Of a DNA stretch of 64,000 nucleotides, positions 28,488 through 36,541 are shown piece by piece; within the stretch, counting starts at the first letter, position 1, and each line of letters begins with the position of its first letter. The notes under the pieces are model-generated. The model did not search any database. It saw only the letters and a program-made list of their open reading frames with translations, and was not told the origin of the DNA. The position numbers were made by a program, and so were the translations under genes. The DNA lies in assembly GCF_004345615.1 (NCBI RefSeq), contig NZ_SLWK01000002.1:310001-374000 (forward strand), in the 5' to 3' direction. This DNA is from Natronoflexus pectinivorans (GTDB lineage Bacteria > Bacteroidota > Bacteroidia > Bacteroidales > Marinilabiliaceae).

Positions 28488-28922
28488 TTAAAAATATGGA
28501 ACCGTCACGGTGGTTTTATCACCTGTTGCCGTATCTAGTATTTCTATTTCCAGACCGCCTAATCCTGGTGTTATTTCTATTTCATAACTACCAACATTGT
28601 AATGTCCTTCGTTAAAACCTTCACTAAAATAGTTGCGCATCAGGTTTCGGCTTAACTGGCTCAGTATTTGTCGATTCAGATTCTCTTCAAAGTCCTTGAG
28701 TGGATCCCGGGTCGCTCTTTCTGCTGGCTTTGCTTCGTGGGTATTCTGCACTTGTGCTGAACTTAAAAGCCATTGATAGTTCAGATAGTTTCCACCGAAT
28801 GCCGGATTTACCGGCTGATATACGAAGTTTTGCGCCAATGATGGTCCGGTTGAAACCAAAATCGTTGCGAAAATGGCAAATGCGCGAATCAACTTCCTGG
28901 ATGGAGATGATGGTTGTGACAT
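28488..28922 (-). CDS. csgF: CsgF-type curli assembly factor
   Basis: This 144-residue secreted protein has a signal peptide ending around residue 30 (ATILVSTGPSLAQ). It then has the CsgF signature NFVYQPVNPAFGGNYLN and LLSSAQVQN, which in E. coli CsgF inserts into the CsgG pore. The C-terminal part (YEIEITPGLGGLEIEILD, KTTVTVPYF) matches the family end. CsgF couples the secretion pore to the nucleator CsgB at the cell surface. It lies between csgE and csgG. Confidence 0.93.
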   Translation of the reverse strand: MSQPSSPSRKLIRAFAIFATILVSTGPSLAQNFVYQPVNPAFGGNYLNYQWLLSSAQVQNTHEAKPAERATRDPLKDFEENLNRQILSQLSRNLMRNYFSEGFNEGHYNVGSYEIEITPGLGGLEIEILDTATGDKTTVTVPYF

Positions 28923-28957
28923 AATTGAAATATTATTTAGGTTTTGCAGATTTCGTT

Positions 28958-29497
28958 TTAAAACAGTCCGGTTCCGCTGAAATCATCGCTTTCAAGCTCT
29001 TTTTGAATGAGATCATAATTTATGAAATATGACTCAGCCTGTTGTAAAGCTTTTTCAACGCTTTGTCTTAATTGTTCCTGGTTTGGCCTTACAAAAGATC
29101 GGAAAATATACCGATCTTCGACTCTTATCCATATTTGAGTACCCATACCGGGCATGGGTTGCTCTCCTATAAACATATTTACACCTCTTACATTAGATGG
29201 GTTTTCCCACTCCGAATCAAACATCCGGAAAAAGTCCCCACCGATTTTTGTAATGGTTTCATCAAAAACAAAATTCATGAACTCAACGGCCTCTATGGAG
29301 TTTTCGTTGTTGTTTCCATTCTGATCACTATTACCAGAAAATAATTGTTTCAGAAGTTCAAGTGTTGCATTGTTTTGGATGGAATCATTTTTCTCCTGTG
29401 ACTCCTGATTCTGACCTGTGGCATTTATGCGCATTGCTGTTATACAAAGCATCGTAAGGTAAAATGCAATCAATTTGGTGGAAACAACTATGTTCAT
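28958..29497 (-). CDS. csgE: CsgE-type curli specificity factor
   Basis: This 179-residue protein has an N-terminal signal segment (LIAFYLTMLCITAMRINA), then an Asn/Gln-rich linker. The CsgE domain runs from about residue 65: VFDETITKIGGDFFRMFDSEW, MPGMGTQIWIRVEDRYIFRSF and a C-terminal helix AEQ-type segment (VEKALQQAESYFINYDL). CsgE caps the periplasmic side of CsgG and selects curlin substrates. The linker makes it longer than E. coli CsgE (129 residues). It sits 35 bases before csgF. Confidence 0.92.
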   Translation of the reverse strand: MNIVVSTKLIAFYLTMLCITAMRINATGQNQESQEKNDSIQNNATLELLKQLFSGNSDQNGNNNENSIEAVEFMNFVFDETITKIGGDFFRMFDSEWENPSNVRGVNMFIGEQPMPGMGTQIWIRVEDRYIFRSFVRPNQEQLRQSVEKALQQAESYFINYDLIQKELESDDFSGTGLF

Positions 29498-29612
29498 CTC
29501 TCTATTAAAATATCCTGACTGTCTGATCTGATATAAATTTCCAAATTTATTTCAGACCAAATGATGAATATTGGTAAACAGCAATTAATTAAGGGTAAAC
29601 GGTAAAAAATGA

Positions 29613-30032
29613 TTATCGCATTTCCTTGTTGCGAATGGTGTCGCCTGCCACCATTTGATGCTTGTAGTAGATCAGCAATATGGCTTCCCACTTTTCGTCC
29701 TTGTTGCAGTTGATGGAACTGTATGACAATTGCGTAACCATTCCGGGTAGTGCAGTAACACTTCCTGCCTGGTTGCTTTGGCTGGTTCCTGAAGAACTCT
29801 GTCTTACAACTTTGAGGCGATAATCAAAGGGAAGTTCTAACTCTTCATAATTAATGAGTTTCCCTGTAAAAGTATATTGATCTGAAATCTCTCTGATTTC
29901 TATCCACGACTTTATGCGCACAGGAGCTTCCGGACTTCCTTGAGCTGAGAGAGAGATGAGGGATCCGGAAAATGCGACAAAGAAAAGAGACCCCATCATT
30001 AATTGTGGATTAATAATGAATTTGAGAAGCAT
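29613..30032 (-). CDS. CsgH-like curli-associated periplasmic protein
   Basis: This 139-residue protein has a cleavable signal peptide (FFVAFSGSLISLSAQG, cleavage near residue 31). It then has a small Ig-like beta-sandwich region with FTGKLINYEELELPFDYRLKVVRQ and SSGTSQSNQAGSVTALPG. The Gly/Ser-rich stretch followed by a Gln-x-Gly turn resembles CsgH of alphaproteobacteria and more distantly CsgC, which keep curlins soluble in the periplasm. No name can be assigned by sequence reading alone. Its position between the csgB-like gene (21 bases) and csgE fits a chaperone or amyloid inhibitor of this operon. Confidence 0.7.
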   Translation of the reverse strand: MLLKFIINPQLMMGSLFFVAFSGSLISLSAQGSPEAPVRIKSWIEIREISDQYTFTGKLINYEELELPFDYRLKVVRQSSSGTSQSNQAGSVTALPGMVTQLSYSSINCNKDEKWEAILLIYYKHQMVAGDTIRNKEMR

Positions 30033-30053
30033 GTTGTTTAGACTTTTGGTTGA

Positions 30054-30635
30054 TCAGGGATAGGCTTTTTGATGCTCAATAATTATTCTCATGCCACTAC
30101 TGCCGTGTTGGTGAATCTGGTAGGCAGGAGATGTTCCATCTTTTTCGATCTGGATTACTTCGTGGTTGTTCCCTTCCTGGATAATGTCCAGCTTCATTCC
30201 ATTGCCTTCCAAATCCTGTATGACTCGGTTGTCATTCCCCAGTTGTAAAACCCTGATCAGATTCTCCTCTCCAACCAGAACACCCTGGTAGAAATTAGCA
30301 TCACCATATTGCAATAGTCCAAAACTGTTGCGATCGCCGGTTTGTTCCCATGTGGCGGTATTGTTATGTCCTTCCTGAATGACAATGCTATGATTATTGG
30401 CTGCAGGAATTGCTCCCGGAAATATCAATTGATACTCCTTGTTTTGAATAAACTCATTGATGTTTACAATGGAGCCTTCGCTTTCGGACTGAATTATTCC
30501 ATTGAGCAAGCCGAGTTGTCGCAATTCAACAACCTCTTCCAGCTGTTCATCTTTTTCGGTTTGCTGGGCAGTTAGCGTGGTTGTAGCTAACATACACATA
30601 AGTAGTGTGAAGAAAATCAGAAGTGGATTTTGCAT
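30054..30635 (-). CDS. csgB: CsgB-like minor curlin / nucleator
   Basis: This 193-residue secreted protein has a signal peptide (LIFFTLLMCMLATTTLTAQQ). It has an acidic N-terminal region and then about nine degenerate half-repeats, for example NNHSIVIQEGHN, NTATWEQTGDR, NSFGLLQYGDA, NLIRVLQLGND and KLDIIQEGNN. The last unit ends in basic/aromatic residues (MRIIIEHQKAYP), reminiscent of the less regular end of E. coli CsgB that anchors to the cell. The ATG at 30635 is preferred over an upstream in-frame TTG (30674), which lies inside the preceding hairpin. It follows the large curlin gene by 103 bases. Confidence 0.85.
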   Translation of the reverse strand: MQNPLLIFFTLLMCMLATTTLTAQQTEKDEQLEEVVELRQLGLLNGIIQSESEGSIVNINEFIQNKEYQLIFPGAIPAANNHSIVIQEGHNNTATWEQTGDRNSFGLLQYGDANFYQGVLVGEENLIRVLQLGNDNRVIQDLEGNGMKLDIIQEGNNHEVIQIEKDGTSPAYQIHQHGSSGMRIIIEHQKAYP

Positions 30636-30664
30636 TGTTGAATTATTAAGGAGTTGTTGAATGA

Positions 30665-30694
30665 ATTCCCGCAAGCAATTTTGCTTGCGGGAAT
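30665..30694 (-). other. Strong intra-operon hairpin between csgA and csgB
   Basis: Perfect 14-base arms at 30665-30678 and 30681-30694 (core CCCGCAAGCAA) leave a 2-base loop, effectively a 12-13 bp stem with a 4-6 base loop. No T-run follows on the minus strand, so it is more likely an mRNA 3' end stabiliser or processing site for csgA mRNA than a full terminator. Confidence 0.7.
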
Positions 30695-30738
30695 CTCTCT
30701 TAATTAACGCCCATTATAACAGAAAATTAACATTTCTC

Positions 30739-32289
30739 TTAAAATTGAGTTTGTACGATTGTTGAACTGTTTCCAAATCCATTTTGAGTGGAAGATGCAA
30801 AGTTAGCAACGCCGGTTTGTGTTTGTTTAGCTATGTTAGCTGTACCAAATTGTTCAATTAGTGCCGTATTGCCTGCTCCATCTTGAGTTTGGAATGCTTT
30901 GTTGCAATCTCCATTCTGAAGAATTGTAGCTTCATTACCCATACCCCATGCACCGGAATGGTTTTGTGTTTGTTCAGCAAGGTTTCCAGCACCACCCTCT
31001 TGGGTAATGGTTGCTACATTTCTGTACTGTCCAACGATAAAACCTAATCCTGAAGTTTGTGTTTGAATAGCTTCGTTATTGGATGATGATGCCAATTGAT
31101 TAATTGTGGCATTGTTTTTTGCGCCAATCTGAGTTTGTAATGCATAATCATCAGCTCCGCTTTGATTAATTAATGCAACACTGTATGTGCTTCTCATTTG
31201 CTGGTTTTGTATTGCTTCGTTACCAGTAGCTCCATCATTTTGGTTTATGGTGGCAAGGTTTCCGGAGCCATCCTGAACCTGAAGAGCTGAATTATTATGT
31301 CCTGCCTGCATAATAAATGCAGTATTGAAGCTGTTTTCATAATTCTCAGCATCTCTTAGGTCTTGCTTTTGGATAGCTGTATTTCTGTTCCCTATTTGAT
31401 CAATTGTTGCATTATTACCTAGTCGCTCCTGATATTGTTCGGCTACGTTTTTAGAACCACTTTGATCAATAGAAGCTTCGTTACCTCCATATAATCGATC
31501 AACTACGTTTTGCTCCTGTAAAGCAGAGTTTAAGCTTCCACTTTGATCAATATCAGCAAGATTACCTTCTGCATATTGAGTTTGTGTTGCTACGTTAACA
31601 TCTCCTGATTGAAATATTATCGCTTCATTGTCTTTTCCATCCTGATATTGTTCTGCTTTATTGTAGTCCCCAGTCTGAGTAATCAAAGCATCGTTTTCCT
31701 CACCATGCTGAGTTTGTTTAGCATCATTAACATACCAAAAACTAGGACTTGATTGCTGATTAATGACAGCTATATTTTTATCTCCTTCCTGGTATTGAAC
31801 AGCAGTGTTTTTACCATGGATATCTTGATTTATGAATGCTTCATTCTCATCACCTTTTTGAGTCTGAGTAGCTCTGTTAAGGATGGTTGCGTCCCCTTCA
31901 GTATCCTCATTTGCTCCCTTTTGAATAATTGAAGCCTCATTACCATCTCCTCTCTGATATTGTGTCGCACTGTTTCTCCATCCCAGTTGATCAATAACCG
32001 CACTGTTTCCTTGTCCAATCTGCTCTTGCGTGGCTATCACATTCTGAACCCCATATTGTGTAATGGTAGCAGTGTTTACGGCTGGTCCACTTTCGTTGGT
32101 TTGCTTTTGATCTGCTACATTGAGTTTTCCGGTTTGAACAACCTCAGCGTTATTGTGCGAACCGTTCTGAGCAGTTGTCGCTTCATTTGATGTTCCCTCT
32201 TGGGTATGAGTTGCTTCATTGTTATATTGAGCAAATAGCAATCCTGAGCATAGGAATGTTGCTGCTGTAAATAAAAATAACTTTTTCAT
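30739..32289 (-). CDS. csgA: Giant CsgA-like major curlin (about 40 half-repeats)
   Basis: This 516-residue secreted protein has a signal peptide (FLFTAATFLCSGLLFAQ). Almost the whole mature part is then made of about 40 units of the type N-x-A-x-x-x-Q-x-G, each about 11 residues. In E. coli CsgA, five 19-23-residue repeats form a beta-solenoid amyloid, so this protein would have about 20 repeats. The units alternate between an Ile type (NEASIDQSG, NLADIDQSG) and a Gln type (NVATQTQYA, NSATQYQRG). The few long loops include SSPSFWYVN, DLRDAENYENSF and SGLGFIVGQYR. The C terminus is NSSTIVQTQF. Only two Cys are seen (one in the signal peptide, one near the end). It is first in the csg operon and is expected to be the main fibre subunit. 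Confidence 0.93.
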   Translation of the reverse strand: MKKLFLFTAATFLCSGLLFAQYNNEATHTQEGTSNEATTAQNGSHNNAEVVQTGKLNVADQKQTNESGPAVNTATITQYGVQNVIATQEQIGQGNSAVIDQLGWRNSATQYQRGDGNEASIIQKGANEDTEGDATILNRATQTQKGDENEAFINQDIHGKNTAVQYQEGDKNIAVINQQSSPSFWYVNDAKQTQHGEENDALITQTGDYNKAEQYQDGKDNEAIIFQSGDVNVATQTQYAEGNLADIDQSGSLNSALQEQNVVDRLYGGNEASIDQSGSKNVAEQYQERLGNNATIDQIGNRNTAIQKQDLRDAENYENSFNTAFIMQAGHNNSALQVQDGSGNLATINQNDGATGNEAIQNQQMRSTYSVALINQSGADDYALQTQIGAKNNATINQLASSSNNEAIQTQTSGLGFIVGQYRNVATITQEGGAGNLAEQTQNHSGAWGMGNEATILQNGDCNKAFQTQDGAGNTALIEQFGTANIAKQTQTGVANFASSTQNGFGNSSTIVQTQF

Positions 32290-32641
32290 GATACTTGAGT
32301 TTAAAGTTTAGTAGATGAGTTGCCTCTGGGCAACGAATGAAATAAAATTGTTTTTCGTAGGTTTTGATTGGTTTAAGGCTTTGCTTTTGGGTTTTTCTAG
32401 CCAGGTTCGAGTTTTCTGTTGAATTGTTTTTGTCTTTCCATAATTATATTGTTTTGGTGAACAATTATGAATTTATTTACATGAAATTTAGAGCGACTTT
32501 ACAGCGATTGCATCTTTAATTTGTTAACAACCGAAATCTGTTTGTGAATTGCATTTTTTATTTTTTTTGGAAGATGTTGAGCAATGTGGAAGTTGATATT
32601 TAGTGAAAAATTCCGGTTATCCTCAATTTATTATACACATC
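32290..32641. other. Upstream region of the csg operon
   Basis: This 352-base region should hold the csg promoter on the minus strand. I find no match to TAnnTTTG in it, so the operon may use another sigma factor or a weak regulated promoter. A small stem GTTGCC-TCTG-GGCAAC (32319-32334) lies 30 bases before the csgA start and may be part of its leader. Confidence 0.4.
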
Positions 32642-33358
32642 TTAAACCATTATATCTCTTTGTTTTATGTGTTCTTTAAATTTATTCAGGTAGGTTCTTC
32701 CAATGGGAATGTTGGTTGAGTTAATGTGTATGCTTTCCCTGGAAAAAAAATCGATTTTTGAAACCGCCACGATAAATGATTTATGAACCCTTATGAATTC
32801 ATGACTGTCGAGTTTTTTCCCTAGGTACTTAAGATTTTGATGCGTGATGTGGCTTCTCTCTTTGGTGTGTATTTTGGCATAATTATCTAATGCTTCAATA
32901 AAGAGTATTTCTGAAGTTTCTATTTTTATGTTTTTGTACTCAGATTTCACAACAATGTACTCCTGACTGCCATTGATTATTTGTTGTTTTAGCTTTTTAT
33001 ATTCAATGATTTCCCTGGCTTTGCAAACTGCTTGTTGAAATCTCTTAAAACCGTACGGTTTTAAGAGATAGTCTGTGATGTTGAGTTCGAATCCATCAAA
33101 AGCATAATGTTTATATGAAGTAGTGAAAATGATCATGCTTTCATTGGAAAACTCCCTTGCAATTGCCAATCCGGAAATCTCCGGCATTCCAATATCAAGA
33201 AAAATAATATCCGGTTTATTGTTTTTTAAATGTACCAGCGCATCCCATGGATTGTTAAATGCTTCTGTGAGTTCAATAAAGGAGATTTTTTTGCAGAATT
33301 TTTCCAGAATAGATAATGAAAGGTTATCGTCGTCTATGGCGATGCAAATCAAATTCAT
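32642..33358 (-). CDS. LytTR-family response regulator (orphan, near csgA)
   Basis: This 238-residue protein has a receiver domain with D55 (IIFLDIGMPEISGL), IIFTTSYKHY and LLKPYGF. It also has a LytTR domain (EFIRVHKSFIVAVSKIDFF, INSTNIPIGRTYLNKF). It is encoded 350 bases upstream of csgA on the same strand with no kinase next to it. It is closely similar in sequence and layout to the neighbouring regulator at 33752-34444, so the two look like a local duplication. Control of the csg operon is a reasonable guess by location. Confidence 0.92.
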   Translation of the reverse strand: MNLICIAIDDDNLSLSILEKFCKKISFIELTEAFNNPWDALVHLKNNKPDIIFLDIGMPEISGLAIAREFSNESMIIFTTSYKHYAFDGFELNITDYLLKPYGFKRFQQAVCKAREIIEYKKLKQQIINGSQEYIVVKSEYKNIKIETSEILFIEALDNYAKIHTKERSHITHQNLKYLGKKLDSHEFIRVHKSFIVAVSKIDFFSRESIHINSTNIPIGRTYLNKFKEHIKQRDIMV

Positions 33359-33751
33359 TTCTCTTTAGCTTTATTGAGTTTTGGCCTGTAATAATTGGTC
33401 TGTAGATTGTTTTTCGTCAACGGGTTGATTTATGACGATTTTAAAATCAATCATAAGTTATGGCGAAATTTGACCAGCGTTGGAGAAATAGTTGTTAACT
33501 ACCGGAAATTGAAGGTGAATAACATTTTCTGAAATGGTTCGATGGGATAGATGATTTGGCGTACTTTTTAGATAGGATGGTTTCGGTTTTTCCAGATTGA
33601 GAATGTCTGGATTTAAAGTACATGGTTGATTTTCTCAGTTTTGATTATTGGCAGAACAAGTACGAGATATTTCAAAGAAGAGGGGTGAAGAAAGCATGAA
33701 TGAGGACTAAAAAAGTCCTCATTCCATAGTGTCGTTCGCATTTATATGGTG
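33359..33751. other. Intergenic region between the two LytTR genes
   Basis: This 393-base region contains a hairpin near the end of the 34 kb regulator gene (33699-33723, listed separately). I find no other gene or recognised site. Confidence 0.5.
33699..33723 (-). terminator. Hairpin after the second LytTR gene
   Basis: Perfect 10-base arms AATGAGGACT and AGTCCTCATT flank a 5-base loop, 28 bases after the stop of the upstream regulator gene on the minus strand. No T-run follows the stem, so termination is probable but not certain. Confidence 0.5.
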
Positions 33752-34444
33752 TTACTTTACTTTTTCATGAAAATTTTGAGCATATGATCGGCCTATTGGA
33801 ATTTCCCGTCCATTAATGCGGAGTTGATCACGTGAAAAGTACTCAATTTTTGAAACCGCTACGATGTATGATTTATGTACCCTTACAAAATCTCCATTTA
33901 ATCTTTTGCTGAAGTGTTTAAGATTTTGAAGCGTCAGGTAATTTCGTTTTGCGGTGTGAATTTTTACATAATTATCAAGGGCTTCAATATATTGTATTTG
34001 TGAAAGCTTTAGTTTTATGTTTTTGTACCCCGATTTAATTATCACATGATTGTTGTCTTCAAAGGATAGCTTTTTCAAAGCCTTGAATTCAATACGATCC
34101 TTTGCCTTACATACCGCCTGAAAAAACCTTTCAAAATTAAGAGGCTTTAAAAGATAGTCGGCTGCATTCAGTTCAAAACCTTCAAGAGCAAAATCTTTAT
34201 GGGAAGTGGTAAAAATAATGGTGGTCTTATGATTGTAAATTTCAGCAATTCTAATGCCTGATATCTCAGGCATATTGATGTCCAGAAAAACAATGTCCGG
34301 ATTTATTCTGTCCAGGTGAGGCAATGCATCTGTAGGGTTTTCATAAGCTCCTCTTAGCCGCAAACTTGGAACTTTTTGGCAATACTTCTTTAAAATTGAT
34401 AAACAAAGGGGATCATCATCAATGGCAACACATTTCAGTAACAT
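33752..34444 (-). CDS. LytTR-family response regulator (orphan, paralogue)
   Basis: This 230-residue protein has a receiver domain with D55 (IVFLDINMPEISGI), IIFTTSHKDF and LLKPLNF. It also has a LytTR domain (DFVRVHKSYIVAVSKIEYF, INGREIPIGRSYAQNF). The pattern of residues is nearly shared with the regulator at 32642-33358, including the same MPEISG and HKS-IVAVSKI segments. No cognate kinase is adjacent; the nearest one in the window (24170-25234) already has its own partner. Confidence 0.92.
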   Translation of the reverse strand: MLLKCVAIDDDPLCLSILKKYCQKVPSLRLRGAYENPTDALPHLDRINPDIVFLDINMPEISGIRIAEIYNHKTTIIFTTSHKDFALEGFELNAADYLLKPLNFERFFQAVCKAKDRIEFKALKKLSFEDNNHVIIKSGYKNIKLKLSQIQYIEALDNYVKIHTAKRNYLTLQNLKHFSKRLNGDFVRVHKSYIVAVSKIEYFSRDQLRINGREIPIGRSYAQNFHEKVK

Positions 34445-35036
34445 ACGCTTTTGGTTTGATAACAGTGAATAATCTCTTTATCAAAATTCTATTAGGTTTA
34501 ATAGTGGTGGTGATGTTGATTTTTAATAGTTTGTTAATATTTCCTATTAACTAGATATATTAGGTGTATAATAATTTGCTTAAACTGAAAAACTTTCTTA
34601 AAAAAGTGTTTCCTCTTATCTAATATCTGATCCCGAGATATTCGGGACCGACGATCTGTTTTTTAATACATAGAATTCCTGTTTCCCGATTTAAATCGGG
34701 AAAAATTTAGAGAATCATTTGAATAGTATCTCATCAAATGCTTCAAAAGAAATAGTCTGGTTTTAAATTTAAATTTCGAACTAAATTGTTCTGTTGTCAA
34801 CTAGATATTTTTTTGATTTGATTAAGTGTGATTTTTAAGTGATGAATTGCCCGTTTTATTTGACAACTGAATATAAGGCGAGTAAGCACGAAAATACTAT
34901 AATGCTTTTTTCACAACAATTATATAACCTTAACCGTTATTTTCTTGTAGAAATGGATGATGTTGTAATTTTGCAACGTTATATTTTAAGTATGATATTA
35001 TCTCATAATATTATGCAGAATTAAGAAGGGAAAGAG
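34445..35036. other. Intergenic region with two small palindromes
   Basis: This 592-base region holds TCCCGA-GATAT-TCGGGA (34631-34647) and the palindrome TTTCCCGATTTAAATCGGGAAA (34682-34703). It also holds a copy of TCTAATATCTGA, shared with the gap before trkH, and the metallophosphoesterase promoter. No credible gene is seen. Confidence 0.5.
34945..34973 (+). promoter_or_regulatory. Promoter of the metallophosphoesterase gene
   Basis: TTG at 34945-34947 and TAATTTTG at 34966-34973 are separated by 18 bases, close to the Bacteroidota optimum. The start codon is 64 bases downstream. Confidence 0.65.
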
Positions 35037-36299
35037 ATGCATTATCAAAGTGGCCTGATTTACCTGATGATTTTTTTAGTTTTAGCCATTGATGTTTTTT
35101 TATTCTGGCGATGGAAAAAAGGAGGTTTAAACAGGCATATTCCCGGCCGTACTTTGGCCATTTTACTATTTGCGGTTCTACCGCTGTTTTCAATTGCAGG
35201 TTTTATTTACATTGGTTACCGCCTGCCTCATGTTGACAACTCACTTATTTATCGCAATTTTGGATGGATTCTGTTTACTTTTCTAAGTATATACTCTTTT
35301 AAACTTATTTACTCTGCTTTTCATGGGGGAGGATTGTTGATTTTTAAAAGATCAAGCGAAGAAAAAGCTAATAAACGCCATTATCCCCGAATTACCCGTC
35401 GTAAGTTTTTAAGTCAGGTTGGCATCATCATGGCAACAGCGCCGTTTGTGTCATTGATGTTTGGTGCTTTCAGAGGGCGATTTGCATTTTACACCCGCCA
35501 TGTCAGACTCTCATTTCCAAACCTGCCGGAGGGTTTCGATGGGGTGAGAATTGCTCATATTTCCGATCTGCATTTGGGCAGTTTTGGTAACAACCGGGAG
35601 CCTCTTCGCGAAGCTGTAAAGTTGATTAACGCAGAGCATCCCGATTTGATTCTGTTTACCGGAGATATGGTGAACAATTTTGCCGGAGAAATGGATGGTT
35701 GGGAAAGCATCTTCTCAAAACTGAAAGCTCCTATGGGGAAATTCTCAGTGTTGGGAAATCATGATTATGGCAATTACAGCCGATGGCAATCGAAAGCTGA
35801 GAAGGCAGCAAACTTTGATGGCATCATTGCAGGTCAGGAACGGATGGGGTTTAAGGTACTCAAAAATGAGTCGGTCATTCTTACACGCAACGGTGATTCA
35901 ATCGGATTAGGCGGTGTGGAAAATTGGGGGACTGCCTCATATCCCAGAAATGGAGATTTGGATAAAACATCACAAGATATTAAAGGACAATCTTTTAGTG
36001 TGCTGATGTCTCACGATCCTGACCATTGGGATCAGAAAGTTCTGAAACATGGCCGGTTTGATTTAACTTTATCTGGCCATACCCATGGAATGCAATTTGG
36101 GATAGAACGGGGAGATTTCCGCTGGAGTCCTGCACAGTATGTTCAAAAAAGATGGGCCGGACTTTATCAGGAGGACGATAAGTTCTTGTATGTAAATCGC
36201 GGTTTGGGATATCACGGATTGCCGGCTCGCGTAGGTATGCCGCCAGAAATTACTATTATTGAATTGAGTCGGGGTGCATCGGGCACTGAACCCATGTAG
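35037..36299 (+). CDS. Membrane-anchored metallophosphoesterase
   Basis: This 420-residue protein has about three to four N-terminal transmembrane helices (residues 5-130). A twin-Arg-like segment RRKFLSQVGIIMA precedes another hydrophobic stretch. The calcineurin-like phosphoesterase domain carries all metal motifs: D177-x-H179 (HISDLHLGS), GDMVNN, the GNHD box (LGNHDYG), SHDPDHWD and SGHTHGMQF. The group includes YaeI/YkuE-type enzymes acting at the envelope, in some cases on lipid-linked pyrophosphates. The substrate here is unknown. It has its own promoter and is alone in its transcript. Confidence 0.92.
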   Translation: MHYQSGLIYLMIFLVLAIDVFLFWRWKKGGLNRHIPGRTLAILLFAVLPLFSIAGFIYIGYRLPHVDNSLIYRNFGWILFTFLSIYSFKLIYSAFHGGGLLIFKRSSEEKANKRHYPRITRRKFLSQVGIIMATAPFVSLMFGAFRGRFAFYTRHVRLSFPNLPEGFDGVRIAHISDLHLGSFGNNREPLREAVKLINAEHPDLILFTGDMVNNFAGEMDGWESIFSKLKAPMGKFSVLGNHDYGNYSRWQSKAEKAANFDGIIAGQERMGFKVLKNESVILTRNGDSIGLGGVENWGTASYPRNGDLDKTSQDIKGQSFSVLMSHDPDHWDQKVLKHGRFDLTLSGHTHGMQFGIERGDFRWSPAQYVQKRWAGLYQEDDKFLYVNRGLGYHGLPARVGMPPEITIIELSRGASGTEPM

Positions 36300-36491
36300 T
36301 GGTGTTTCATGCTGAATTCCATTTTATCCATATTGGTTATCTGGTTGAATGATTAGATTTTGGCAATCAGGGTTTCTGTTATGCTGCAATCACTCTGTCT
36401 TAAGTTTTATCTTCTACCATTTGTTTTAAAAATTCAGGGAGCTTGCAATTTTTAATAAAAAGTGCTTATTTTGATAACGGCATTAATTAAT

Positions 36492-36517
36492 AAAACACCA
36501 TTTTAATGGTGTTTTTT
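36492..36517 (+). terminator. Hairpin with T-run upstream of the M16 gene
   Basis: Arms AAAACACCATT (36492-36502) and AATGGTGTTTT (36505-36515) with a TT centre are followed by T's. It probably ends the metallophosphoesterase transcript. It includes an in-frame GTG (36506), which is therefore unlikely to be the M16 start. Confidence 0.7.
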
Positions 36518-36541
36518 GTTTTATCTCTAATCCTTTTCAAA

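Noticed and set aside
30739-32289. Repetitive sequence that could be taken for a CRISPR or tandem DNA repeat
   Set aside because: The repeat is in the protein (curlin units of about 11 residues); the DNA copies differ strongly in codons and there are no constant repeats with spacers.
34631-34703. Palindromes as terminators of the LytTR gene
   Set aside because: They lie upstream of that gene's start, on the promoter side, and lack T-runs in the proper direction.
34839-35024. Small plus-strand frame before the metallophosphoesterase gene
   Set aside because: It overlaps the predicted promoter, has no recognisable composition or motif, and is likely chance in AT-rich DNA.
36506-36541. GTG start of the M16 gene at 36506
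   Set aside because: The codon lies inside a terminator-like hairpin, and the signal peptide begins at the ATG at 36542.
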